A stretch of DNA of 64,000 nt. Origin: Adiantum capillus-veneris (taxonomy: Eukaryota; Streptophyta; Polypodiopsida; Polypodiales; Pteridaceae). Made by a program: the position numbers and the translations under genes. Of this stretch, positions 1 to 10,286 are shown in pieces. Under the pieces are notes generated by a model. That model was given only the letters and a program-made list of their open reading frames with translations. It made no database searches and was not told the DNA's origin. The first letter of the stretch is position 1. Each line of letters starts with the position of its first letter. The stretch lies in the NCBI GenBank assembly GCA_014529385.2, contig CM043952.1, positions 149,261,057 through 149,325,056 on the forward strand, given 5' to 3'.

Positions 1-7
1 AATTATG

Positions 8-600
8 CAATTCATACACATATAGTTAGGGAAACATGCAGGTCTAGTACATAAAAATATTAACCACATGTGTGTAAATATTTCTGACAAACAGGGATGC
101 CAGCAGACAGCTAGGATGAGCATCACTGGGGACATGTTTAAACTACAACATATTCGGAACAAGCTCATGGCTGCACATAATAGGCAAAAGAAAACCAAGC
201 CAATAGCAATTAAGGATCCCATTTACAAACCATGTAAACCCATAAAGCTTTTCAAAGACTGCAATAAACCCTACTTACATAGACGAGCTAAAGAAAACAT
301 AGTATATGTTTAGGAGTATGGATGGGGTCTCGGATGTGATAGCAATAACAAGTAGTGGGGATTGCTTGATATACCTGTCACCCATTTAGTACATTTTAGT
401 TCTAATTAATTGTACTTGTGGTTGGTTGGCAGGTAAAGATCCCTGCTTTCATCTGGTAGGAGTTCCAGTATCTTGTAATGAATTTTATATCAAGAAATTC
501 TTCTTTGTTTTGTTCTTTACACAATATGGTTTTTTCAAACATTATTTAAGTCTCTTAGTATATGATTCTGAATGATGGGATTTTACATTCAAAAACACAC
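8..600 (+). repeat. PLE direct repeat, copy 1 (pseudo-LTR-like)
   Basis: This segment matches 6638-7156 closely; for example both contain the run starting ttcatacacatatagttagg, at 11 and 6638. Copy 1 has about 100 bp (roughly 112-210) that copy 2 lacks. Copy 2 has about 28 extra bp near 6994-7021. An 81-codon ORF (68-313) spans the block, but copy 2 lacks part of it, so I do not call it a gene. Confidence 0.8.
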
Positions 601-676
601 AAAATTTCCTGGGATACCTTTGGTCGGGTATCCATCATATACTGAGTAAACTTAATACTGGCATACAAATAATAGT

Positions 677-1738
677 TTGTTTAATACTTATATGGTGATT
701 GATTCAGGATTTTTGGATTCCATCTCTCACTCGTTTAGGGTATGGAATAGAAGAAGACATTCATGTTCCACCAATTGGTACCAATGTATAATTTCTTGTT
801 TCAAAGGTGTGGAATTCCACAAAATATTGCTTGATTTTGAGAAACAAGTTATAAGCACCCACTCTATATCTATCTTAAGCACAACTTCTATAAATGACTG
901 GCTCTCTTTATTGATTCTTTCTAGAAAAGAGAAGGATAAGCTTTTGGAGGTCTTTAGTATCTTCCTAGCCAAATTACCCATTATTGATGCACAAGATAGT
1001 TCAGATCTTGATTTTTATTTTACTTCTCTACCCACTATTGTGAACAAGTTGTATTTCATCAATAACCTCCCGACGGTCCCTATAGAAATTAAGCACTCAA
1101 AAAAGGTTATCAATCCCCTTCTAGATCTAGACCTTCTGGAAGAAGAAGAGAAAGAAGCACTCAACTTTTTAGCAGATGCAAACTGTTTATCACCAGAAAG
1201 AGCAGTTTCTAAACTCTTTTCAGAGGTAATCTCTTTACTACCATCTAGGCAAGTTGAATTGGATGTTATTCGACTTGAACATAAGCTCTGGGATTATGAA
1301 ATATTGAACTATCAGACACCTTTTACAATTTCCTCTCTAGGGTTGCTTTGTAGCATTCCCACGGACATTGTTGAGCAATGTAAAACCCTGGCCTTACATT
1401 CCAAACATCTCTTAGCACAGGATGTTCTCTTTGAGCTTAAACAGGTCAAATTATCATATGTCGATGGTAAAAAATGCCCAAGCTCTTCAATTATTGCATG
1501 CACCAAAGGACTCTCTCTTATGGATAGGGCAAAGGATAAAAAATGGTTTCTGAGAAACTGTTGGAATTATTATAGACCCTTCCTTGAATGCCAATGCAAA
1601 AGGGTGGATCCAAACGCCAATTGCTCCTCTTCAATCATTTGGTTTGACCAATTTTTGTGGTGTGTATTCCAGAATCTACCAAAGTTCTTTCAATTTTCAT
1701 CAGGACCGGACCAAGTATATGCCTTTATTTCTTGGTAG
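677..1738 (+). CDS. Hypothetical 353-aa ORF, possible N-terminal part of the PLE
   Basis: This is an uninterrupted 353-codon frame in A+T-rich DNA, longer than expected by chance. It lies directly upstream of, and on the same strand as, the PLE reverse transcriptase region. I do not recognise a domain. Visible features are an acidic stretch (LEEEEKEAL) near residue 157, many leucines, and a Cys/Trp-rich C-terminus with CQC near residue 305. It is not in the same frame as the 1798-2547 segment, so it would be a separate ORF or be frameshifted from it. Chlamys/Naiad-type PLEs carry an N-terminal endonuclease, but no GIY or YIG motif is visible here. It could also be an unrelated captured sequence. 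Confidence 0.4.
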   Translation: MFNTYMVIDSGFLDSISHSFRVWNRRRHSCSTNWYQCIISCFKGVEFHKILLDFEKQVISTHSISILSTTSINDWLSLLILSRKEKDKLLEVFSIFLAKLPIIDAQDSSDLDFYFTSLPTIVNKLYFINNLPTVPIEIKHSKKVINPLLDLDLLEEEEKEALNFLADANCLSPERAVSKLFSEVISLLPSRQVELDVIRLEHKLWDYEILNYQTPFTISSLGLLCSIPTDIVEQCKTLALHSKHLLAQDVLFELKQVKLSYVDGKKCPSSSIIACTKGLSLMDRAKDKKWFLRNCWNYYRPFLECQCKRVDPNANCSSSIIWFDQFLWCVFQNLPKFFQFSSGPDQVYAFISW

Positions 1739-1797
1739 CCTCATTTCCAACAGAATTAAGGCATGTTGTAATAATCTATCATTAGTTTGATGAACAC

Positions 1798-4074
1798 ATG
1801 CTAGAAGCAGCTAAGGGACTAGTCCTATACACACTAGAGGATCCACTTCTTCAAAAGCTACACAACACACCAGTTTCCAACACAATTGAAACCCTACTCA
1901 AACCACCTAAAGGTAAGGAGCAATTAAAGAAGATCACACACACCAAGCAACATGGCGTCAACAAGCAATTAAAGAAGATCTCACACACACCAAGAAACAT
2001 GGCGTCAACAAGTAAAAAAGCAAGGCAGTTCAGAGGATGTGAGGACTATGGAGATACTCCCAAAGCACTTGAATACTCAAATTCTGAAGACCAAGTACGC
2101 TCACTTATTAGAAGAAATAATGGATTACTACATTTTGAATGCAATGTTAGGATGCATGGAAGATTTGTTCACGTTTTGTTTTGTAACAAATATATGGACT
2201 TTATCAACCCTCAAAAGTTTTTTCAAACATTGATGAATGATTTTCACATCAATAAAGAATTGTCTAAAATGAGGATTTGTTTTGGTTGAAAATATACCAA
2301 AAACTTGAGCCATACTCTTTACAAACCAACTTCTGTGTTTGCCAAGGAGTTTGATGAAACACAACCATGTGGATGTTTAACTCATAAAAGGTTCTCTAAC
2401 TTTTTAGTTGACTTAGAACCCTTCAGAAAACATGTCATCACCACTAACCCTAACATAGCTAGACATAAAACTTTCCAAGAATTTATCAAGAAAGGTTTAA
2501 ATCACATACCATTAGTACCTGTAAACCCTAAGTCAATAATAAAATAGCTTAGCAATGTATGGAAGACCTTATGTATCCTTTTAGGATGTGAGGATAATAA
2601 AGCTCATCACAATTATATCCATAGTTCCATTAATGAGACATTTGCCCAAAAATTTCCCTTTCATAGGCAAAACCAAACTCCCTCGTACAAGAACATAGAC
2701 TTGATGGATGAAATTAAATATATTTTATAATATTTATTTATATGTGGACTAAATAAATCAGCACAAACTCCGGTATTCATATGTAAAAAACTCATTCAAC
2801 TAGCGGCATGAAGAAGGTTAGAAAGCCCTGAATTTTGTCTTCTTTCCTCACAAGAAGAAGAAATTTGCCAAGCCATAGGATCTTATACCCAAGAGATTGG
2901 GTTAGGAACACCATTGACGTATTCTCTCCCATATCTTATGGGAAACTTTAAAAACCACAAAATGGATTTTAGATGTATCACTAATGCACATAATTGTGTA
3001 TTTACTCCTGCTACAACTATAATCACCAAATTACTCAAAGGATTAATACAAGGATATATAAAATACATCAAAATCATACATAAAAAGCTACATACCTTTT
3101 CTGGAACACAAACAATGGGCATTGGATGATTAATAATCAATATGATTTTTTGATTAATCTACCAAAACATATTACAAACATTCATTCCTTTGATGTAACA
3201 TCCTGTTATGAAGCTATCCCTCATAAAGGCACGCATTGACTACTTGAGGTACTGGACAACATTATTAAACTCATAAAAACTATGAAATATCTTGGATTTA
3301 AGAAATGCCGCAAACAGATTGTGCTTACCAAAAAGAAAAGTGAAGTAGTTTGGATATCTGAATACTTACATAACATCAATGAATTTGTTCTTGATAACTG
3401 CTTTACAAAATTAGGTAAACATATTTATCGCCAAGAAAAAGGACCAATGGGGTATAATTGCTCACCATTATGGTGTAATTTGTATTTGGCATGGTTTGAA
3501 ATTGAATACATAAAAAAGCTATCTCACTTACACGATATGATATAATGAAAGCATTCTTATATTCATGGAGATATATGGATGATTTGATATTTGCTAATAA
3601 TCCATTTATTTTGCAATGTCTAGGTCACAAAAAAACTTTGTCCCAAGAGGACCCCTTTTCAATTTACCCTTTAGACATTATTGGGATCAAAGCCACACAC
3701 AAGGAAAACCAGATCACATATTTAAATATGCAAATCCAATTATGTGAACCAATAGAAGGGGAGTATGTTACATACATCGCATGGAAAAAAGACAAATTAC
3801 CAGTCCTAATGTTTCATTTATTCATGCGGCCAATAATCGGCCAAAAAGGATGGCATATAACGTATGCATATCACAAGTTCTTCCCATATTGTATAAAGCA
3901 TCCCAAGAGTCGTATGCTATAACAGACTTAAATAATCTTGTCTCTATGTTTGTAGAGAATGGGTTCAAAAAAGAGAAGATCACTACATGTATTACCAACT
4001 TCATTGAGGGAAATCAATTTCCTGGCATTAGATTTACCATCAATACCTTAAAACATAGAATTGGTAGAGGATAG
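1798..4074 (+). pseudogene. PLE reverse transcriptase pseudogene (Chlamys/Naiad-like)
   Basis: The reading moves from frame 1 (about 1798-3127) to frame 3 (about 3130-3545), then frame 2 (3545-3780), then frame 1 (3781-4074), with at least four in-frame stops. Visible blocks in order: KGLNHIPL in the pre-RT region (about 2490-2515); FRCIT (about 2969); FDVTSCYEAIP (about 3189-3221); QEKGPMGYNCSPLWCNLYL (about 3433-3489), the primer-grip and GxPMG block; YMDD with LIFANN (about 3574-3600), the catalytic box; then NNRPKRMAYN and SQVLPILY (about 3832-3895) and VENGF. The combination of SPLWCNLYL, YMDD and an NRPxxxAYN block is what I associate with PLEs of the Chlamys/Naiad group. No catalytic Asp is obviously lost in YMDD, but the frame breaks make it non-functional. 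Confidence 0.78.
1919..2011 (+). repeat. 47-bp tandem duplication
   Basis: Two adjacent near-identical units begin with gcaattaaagaagatc and end with catggcgtcaacaa. They give a duplicated peptide motif (QLKKI(T/S)HT) inside the decayed PLE frame. Confidence 0.75.
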
Positions 4075-4102
4075 GTTCACTTGGTGGCCTATCCTCTACC
4101 AA
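4061..4102 (+). other. Perfect 15-bp inverted repeat at the PLE reverse transcriptase stop
   Basis: TTGGTAGAGGATAGG (4061-4075) and its exact complement CCTATCCTCTACCAA (4088-4102) flank a 12-nt loop. The TAG stop of the last reverse transcriptase frame (4072-4074) lies in the left arm. About 30 bp downstream a (CA)12 tract starts. In RNA it would form a strong hairpin at the 3' end of the coding region. Confidence 0.8.
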
Positions 4103-4132
4103 GTGCACCTTTCCTCTGGGATGGGGGAGGAC

Positions 4133-4236
4133 CACACACACACACACACACACACAATATATGAAACACATCACACGTAAAGATAACATTCCATGATATC
4201 ATGCACACACAAGCACACACACACACATACACACAA
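4133..4236. repeat. (CA)n microsatellite pair
   Basis: (CA)12 spans 4133-4156. A second CA-rich tract lies at about 4204-4236. They flank A+T-rich DNA directly downstream of the PLE reverse transcriptase. Confidence 0.9.
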
Positions 4237-4875
4237 AAAAATAATACCATTTTGAAAAAAGACACAAGTTTTGATAACATGCCACCAACAATTTACTAAT
4301 CTTCTAACATGGCACAAGCGACTACTTCATTAGCAAAAGAATGATGGAAAGAAGAATGTGTCCAAGGCAGGATGCAATGATGGAATTTCAGAGCCAAACG
4401 GCCCCCCTTTTTTTGTAAACAATTCCGGCATGGAAAAGCATTGTGGAAATCCTACAAAACAAGAAGTTTTTAAGCACTCGAATGGTTGATACACCGGCAC
4501 AAGTAAAAAAAGTGTACATGTGTTGTTAGTACACTGACACAATTGGTTTATATCCAATAAGTTACACAAATTGTTCCCAAATCAGATCAGTAACTGGTTA
4601 TGTTTACATACACGATTGGTGGATACGGACCCAAGGGAACTATCGGCGCATTGTGAGTTAATACAGAGTTTAAAAATTTCTTTTTGTGATAATAGGCTTT
4701 CATACATAATAAATTTTACAACTTTGCCCGCATCAAGTAATAGAAGTGGTAATGTTCCAATCTTTCTACAAAGATAATAAGGTTTTTTTTTAAAAGGGTA
4801 GGAAAGGATAAAGCCAAGTGATCAAAAAAAGGTATACGGTATATACTGCAACCTCCCCAGATAGGCAATTGTTAC

Positions 4876-4985
4876 AGCTGGGAGCCTTAAAGGCACCGAA
4901 TACCAACTCTAGTGATTTGTACAGCTATAGCCTTAAAGGCACCGCAAGCCAACTTTGCTTATAAAAGCAGGTAGCACGAGCAGTT
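4876..4985 (+). promoter_or_regulatory. Candidate TATA promoter with duplicated AGCCTTAAAGGCACC element
   Basis: The element AGCCTTAAAGGCACCG, which contains the palindrome GCCTTAAAGGC, occurs twice (near 4880 and 4929). A TATAAAA box follows at 4960-4966. The spacing resembles a pol II core promoter. It lies between the PLE reverse transcriptase and the downstream repeat copy, so it could drive the next copy. It is a sequence resemblance only. Confidence 0.35.
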
Positions 4986-4999
4986 TAACTCGCAAGGCT

Positions 5000-6012
5000 C
5001 ACAAACTCACACACACAGTATCGCATGCATGCGTTTCTATTTGATAGCGAAAGCAACACTGAATGGGTTGCAAACTCGCACTAGGCAATACAATATTGAA
5101 TATTAGCACATAAGGCAAGGCTCACAGCAGAGCGGATTGCTCATAAGCAAACACGCTCCCTCAAGCAATACACCATGGAGTCGTAATGCATAACTCATGG
5201 CTCACAACTGAAGGAAGTTTTCTCGCCGACTATATTAGTACGCCTTCAATCGGGCACAAAAGCGCAAGGAGACCCGGGCGGCTTGCTACGCAACAATCAT
5301 TTCATCCCAATTTCTGGCAAATCGGTGGATACACCAAGCAAGGAGGCCTCTGAGTACATACTAAATGAGTGAAATATGGCTAAACACAAAAGGTAAGTGA
5401 TGTCTTCTATCAGCAATCACACGCACAATGCGTTTTCAAAAATAAAAACACACATAGTGTCTTGTATGTCTAGTTATACACACAATATCTAAAGGTAATC
5501 TCCATTTGCATAAAAGTGCATGATGTCTAGCGATTGTATGTCATAGAACGAAAGACAAAGATTGAGGTACACTATAAGGATGCTCCAAAAGCATACACAC
5601 ACACAATAGACGTTAAGAATGATAAGATAATAGCCACCATCACAAGGATAGCACGGGTATGGTGATGTTGTATTGGAAAGAAGATGAGAAAACAGTTTTT
5701 TGTTCATAGTCATAAACACACATACACGGAAGAAAGTGATTTTGATTCCACACACATATGCCTATACACAAGAAATGTTTCATAGAGGCACATACAACAG
5801 ACAATATACAAATAGTATAATATTCAAAAGCAAAAACAAGCATTACCATAAAGCTAATAACAAAAAAAATGTGTATCATTTGAAGGGCATAGCAAGGACA
5901 GTGTGCAGTACTTTGGATAATAAGCATATGCAAGAGAAATAGATGGCGACGGCAAGCAATAACCATGTAATGTGATACAGAAACCTTTACTAACAAATAA
6001 GTTTCCTTTCAT
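5000..6012. other. Non-coding stretch inside the PLE unit
   Basis: I see no supported gene. The stretch has scattered CA-rich sequence near 4990-5030 and 5596-5606. The short ORFs on both strands here show no recognisable domain. Confidence 0.5.
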
Positions 6013-6637
6013 GTTTATGAATTAAAACAAAGATGTTAAGCTACGAGTTTTCCTCTTTTTTTTCATTCAAATTCAAAGAAATCTCATAAAAATTGACTAG
6101 GTAGTATAAATATGGATAAGGATATGATACATGTGATATGACAACCTCCTGTGAGGACACAACTCAATATGTACGGATTTTTTTTTGAAAAAAGAGTGAT
6201 AATACAAACAAGATGCTGTCGAAATTTTTACAAAGTGTAGACACTTATAAGAAAATTGGTTTAAAAGGTAATTGTATATAACATAGAATGCAGCAATCGA
6301 GGGATTCAGACATAATTGGGGCAAGAGGTAAGTTTGGTACAAAATATATGTATTAGATGCCTATGAACTATAACAAAGATGTTAAATTATAGGTTTTCCT
6401 GTTTTGAAGCATTTGAATTCAAAGAAATCCCATATAAGTGGGCTAGGTGGTATATAAAACACATTTGGTATGAAAGCCTTCTGTGAGGGCACAAGTCAAT
6501 GTGTACGGATGTTTTTCTTTTAAAAAGAAGGATATTACAAACAAAATGCTGTCAAAATGTTTACAAATTATAGACACTTATAAAGAAATTAGTGTAAAAG
6601 TTAAATGTATATACCATAGACTGAAGCAATTCAACAA
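6013..6637. repeat. Diverged tandem repeat, ~346-bp period
   Basis: Two copies start near 6013 and 6359. Each contains acaaagatgttaa (offset 346), a GTGAGG(A/G)CACAA.TCAATxTGTACGGAT block, and acaAgATGCTGTC-type sequence with about 80% similarity by eye. Copy 2 runs directly into the 6638-7156 direct repeat. Confidence 0.75.
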
Positions 6638-7151
6638 TTCATACACATATAGTTAGGGAAATAGGCAGGTCTAGTACATAAAAATATTAACCACATGTGT
6701 GTAAATATTTTTGACAAAAAGGGATACCGACAGACAATTAAGGTTCCCATTTCTAAACCATGTAAACCCATAAAGCTTTTCAGAGACCGCAATAGACCCT
6801 ACTTACATAGACGAGCTAAAGAAAACATAGTATATGTTTAAGAGTATGGCTGGGGTCTGGGATGTGACAACAATAACAAGCAGTGGGGATTGCTTGATAT
6901 ACATGTCACCCATTTAGTACAAATTAGTTCTAATTAATTGTACTTGTGGTTGGTTGTCAGGTAAAGATCCCTGCTTTCATCTGGTAGGAGTTCCGGCTTA
7001 AACTCCTATTTTGTCATGTATCAAAGTATCTTGTAATGAATTTCATATCAAAGAAATTCATCTTTTGTTTTGCTCTTTACACAATATGTTCTTGCAAACA
7101 ACATTTAAGTCTCTCAATAGATGATTCTGAACGATGGGATTTTTCATTCAA

Positions 7152-7156
<5 letters not shown>
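6638..7156 (+). repeat. PLE direct repeat, copy 2
   Basis: Downstream counterpart of the repeat at the window start. It breaks off at a (CA)26 tract at the point where copy 1 has only a short aaacacacaaaa and continues towards the 353-aa ORF. Confidence 0.8.

Positions 7157-7208
<52 letters not shown>
7157..7208. repeat. (CA)26 microsatellite
   Basis: Perfect 52-bp CA tract at the end of the second PLE repeat copy. Confidence 0.98.
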
Positions 7209-7209
<1 letters not shown>

Positions 7210-8341
7210 TTAACCACTTGTTGGTAGCCTTTTTAAGCATCAGATTAAGGTGTATTTTGCTTGTCGATACTCTAGGTTCTATTTAAGGGGACCTACTACT
7301 CTTGAAACATGGGATAGGACCCTTAGAAGGGTATGATGGTTTCAAGGCGTGAAAAAATTACTTATTACAGTCTTTTACCATGCCGTGAGGCGCTTGGGTT
7401 TAACCTAGTGTTCCAGATGACATCGCGGGCAGCTACTCTTCCACATTCCCGAGGGGGAGCTCGATCTACTTAGTATATGCTACAAACAATTAACCACAAG
7501 GGAGGGCGACCGTCCTTCTTCTATTTAAAGAGGTGAGGGCGCATTCTGCCCCTCACTTAGCTTTGCGTATGTTTTACTTGCGTCAAGAGTGAGGACTGTG
7601 TGTTTTTTCATCTCTGTTGCACCAAGCATGGAGCTTACAACTCAGCCAACTCAAGTTGATCACTAAGATTAACATCAATAATCTCGTTACAGTCATTTTT
7701 TTATCAAATGGTAAAGTGTTGTTTAATAAAAATGCATGTACTTAGCAAATGGTGTACTTAAATAGTTGGGATGACTATACTTAGCATGGCATGATATAAG
7801 TGAGTGGACCTCTCTTTGGTGGGCTCTGCTCCTCATTATACAACATGGTAAGGACCACTACAGTGGTCGAATTTGACTGGCATTACATGGTAAAGGTGGT
7901 TTCTTTTGGGAGCATTACTATGGTACTATTACTGGTTTTTCTTTGAAGCTAGTCATTATTTAACTGCAGGTACATAATGTTTTTTGGAAAAAGGGGGGGG
8001 GGGGGGGGGGTTCATACCCAATGTTCACGGTTTTTTTCCATAACCAATATTCACTGTACTTAAATAGTCGGGATGACTATACTTAGCATGGCATGATATA
8101 AGTGATTGGACCTCTGCTTGGTGGGCTCTATTCCTTGTTCTACAGCCTGGTAAGGACCACTACAGGTCGGCTTTGACTGGCAGTACATGGTAAAGGTGGT
8201 TTCTTTTGGGAGCATTACTATGGTACTATTACTGGTTTTTTTTCAAAGCTAGCCATTATTTAATTGCAAGTACATTTTTTTTTGGACAAAGGGGTTTTCC
8301 ATACCCAATATTCTTTGTTTTTTTACTTTTGATAATGGCAC
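7209..8341. other. Repeat debris with TATA-hairpin motif, 302-bp tandem duplication and G18 run
   Basis: There is no gene here. TATTTAAAG (7522-7530) is followed by the inverted repeat GTGAGGG/CCCTCAC (7533-7539 and 7550-7556) and then TTAG; the same arrangement recurs near 37.83 and 40.36 kb. Two diverged copies of a roughly 250-300-bp unit start at 7756 and 8058 (acttaaatagt(t/c)gggatgac). A run of 18 G lies at 7993-8010. The chromovirus starts at 8342. Confidence 0.65.
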
Positions 8342-9857
8342 TGTAACATTTAATGGCCTAAAATCTTATGTGTAGCGGAAATTAGCATGAACATAGTGAG
8401 CATTTCATTAGAGTTTATTCCTAATGAGAATTACAAGAGTGCTTGGGTGGAGAGAGCAACAAAAAGCATAACACCTAGTTAGATAGCATCGACAATACTT
8501 TCAAAAGAGAGAGCAATTAAGCTATTGACAACAGTTGAGGACCGGATTTGCATGGAGCCGGTCCCCCCTCCAAAAGGCTTTGTATTATGGTTTCTCCCAT
8601 CAAGAGAGACATTGTACAATACAATTCTTTGTGTTCCTTCAAGACGAGCTAGTGCAATGAAGATGGAAGCTTCATACACCAAGCAAAACACTTAATCAAA
8701 CACAACTTGAATTATCCCCGTTCTCAGACCCAAGACCTCACACACCTTCGAAGATGGTGAGAGCTAGCAGGGTATGAGAGTAGATTGAGAGGAAAAAGAA
8801 GTATCTTACGAGAAAGAAGTACATCTCCTCACATAATCACTCATATTAGCATAGCTTAGATTAGTAATTAGCTTGGTAGAGAAGATGAGCATGCATTGAA
8901 GCTTGGCTCTTGGTTGGATTTGCATCCACATGCCAAGAGAGTGTTGATGTAGGCTTCTATCTCACAAGCTTGGAGTAGGTGATGAGCTCTCCATTAAAGC
9001 TTGGGAGGAGATAGAGTATTTTCCCTTCACACATGGTCAAGTGTGAGAGTGTGTGTCAATGCCAAGCAAAAATCAGCCCTCTCTCTCTCTTGGGCGAGCC
9101 CTAGCTGCTAAGTTAGTCTGGCTTTTGCCTCATTGGACCCCCCCAGGTCAAGCCAATAGGGATTAAGCAGCATAAGTGATAGCCTTCTGACATGTGTCCC
9201 CCTTTCCCCTTTTGTGAGAGCTTTAGATAATTAAATAATTAAACTAAACTCTCATTGGACCCCTTTGCCTCCTGGCCAATAGGAATCAGGCAAGCCATGG
9301 GGCTCCTGAATGCTCATTGGACCCCTTGGGAGACTGCCCAATAGTCTTCTAGGACACTTAATTCTTATTGGTTTCTTTTATTAAATGTTTTTAAATTAAT
9401 TAAACTAGATTTACTCTAGCCTAATTCTCATTGGTCCACTTCAAAGGTCTTCCAATAGGAATTGGGCATACCTTGTGGGCATCTGGCCTAGGGAGCTGAC
9501 ATGTGTCCCTCATTCCCTTTGTGTAAAGGGAGCCTGTGTGTGTGTGTGTGGCTTTCTCTCTCATCCCCTAGCTTTGGGGCTCGCCCCCTCCCATGTAGGG
9601 ATGTAGAAAGACTTTTTGGGCACACACTAAGCATCCAATTTTCCCTAAGGTTGACCTTTGGACACAACCTTTGAATTTTGGAACCTTAGCATTTTGGAAG
9701 TCTTAATGGGCTGAACCTTAGGGTCTTTTTAGCCCGTTGTTTCACATGGCTCTTTTGCAGATGGCCCCCCCTTTGGATCCCTATTTTCCCTCCTTTGGAT
9801 CCCTACTGTGGCCGGTCTGCTAACTTAACCAATATTCTAGCTTTTTCTCCCTTGGCA
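8342..9857 (-). repeat. 3' LTR of the chromovirus
   Basis: This segment begins TGTAACATTTAATGG and ends CCTTGGCA on the plus strand, so the LTR reads TGCCAAGG...TGTTACA on its own strand. It is identical to 15654-17169 at constant offset 7,312 except for one base seen. A 70-codon minus-strand ORF (8479-8691) falls inside it and is not treated as a gene. A short (GT)n lies near 9536-9549. Confidence 0.93.
9129..9466. promoter_or_regulatory. Array of paired ATTGG/CCAAT modules in the LTR
   Basis: Four modules pair ATTGG with CCAAT about 15-30 bp apart: about 9132-9158, 9253-9281, 9315-9342 and 9430-9456. Each ATTGG is preceded by CTCA and the CCAAT is usually followed by AGG. One unpaired ATTGG lies at 9367-9371. 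The same array is in the other LTR (about 16444-16778). CCAAT boxes are known NF-Y targets; use here as U3 enhancer elements is inference. Each module can also form a short hairpin. Confidence 0.5.
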
Positions 9858-9868
9858 CTTCCCCACAT
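9858..9868 (-). other. Polypurine tract of the chromovirus
   Basis: On the element's strand ATGTGGGGAAG directly precedes the LTR start TGCCAAGG, the expected place for plus-strand priming. The second copy has the same tract at 17170-17180. Confidence 0.75.
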
Positions 9869-10286
9869 TAAATGATCAGTTTAATATGAGAAAATCATTT
9901 AGGAGAATTAGATATTGATTATTATGACATTACCTCTCTCTTGAAATCATAGTCGTCCTCGACTATGGTGTAGAGAAGATAAAGCATATGCATGAGTCCT
10001 TTTCTTAGCGGGTAGAGGATCCCTATGTTACCCTACGACATCATTCCATAATGGATGACTAGTCCATTTGGCGCTTGAGAGCCTGAGGCTGCCGCAAGCA
10101 TGTCTGCACATTAGTCCTATCAGTCTTCCATAGTAGAGTGACAAGCTCTACTTGGTGTTCGGGAGACGTCGTCTCCGCAAACTTGATCTAAGCATGCATA
10201 CTACTTTATTTTTGTGCACAAATAAAGAAAAAGAGAGTCTTATAAGACAAAAAATTTTGTTCATTTTTAACATTTTGTACATTTGC

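Larger units (their letters stand above)
1..7208 (+). mobile_element. Degenerate Penelope-like retroelement (PLE) unit with flanking direct repeats
   Basis: A plus-strand block carries PLE-type reverse transcriptase motifs at about 2.36-4.07 kb. It lies between two direct repeats, the first near the window start and the second at 6638-7156, offset by 6,627 bp. PLEs are known to sit in partial head-to-tail tandems that create such pseudo-LTRs. The reverse transcriptase is spread over three frames with several stops, so the copy is dead. The unit ends in a (CA)26 tract, and (CA)n also follows the reverse transcriptase at 4133. I see no GIY-YIG endonuclease motif. The true left boundary is probably outside the window. 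PLE assignment is confident; the exact limits are not. Confidence 0.72.

Noticed and set aside
1-7208. Hammerhead ribozyme or GIY-YIG endonuclease in the PLE
   Set aside because: Both are known in PLEs, so I looked for CTGATGA...GAAA and for GIY/YIG motifs. I found neither by eye.
8479-8691. 70-codon minus-strand ORF, repeated at 15791-16003
   Set aside because: It lies wholly inside the LTRs, so it is duplicated with them. It has no domain and is too short to treat as a gene.
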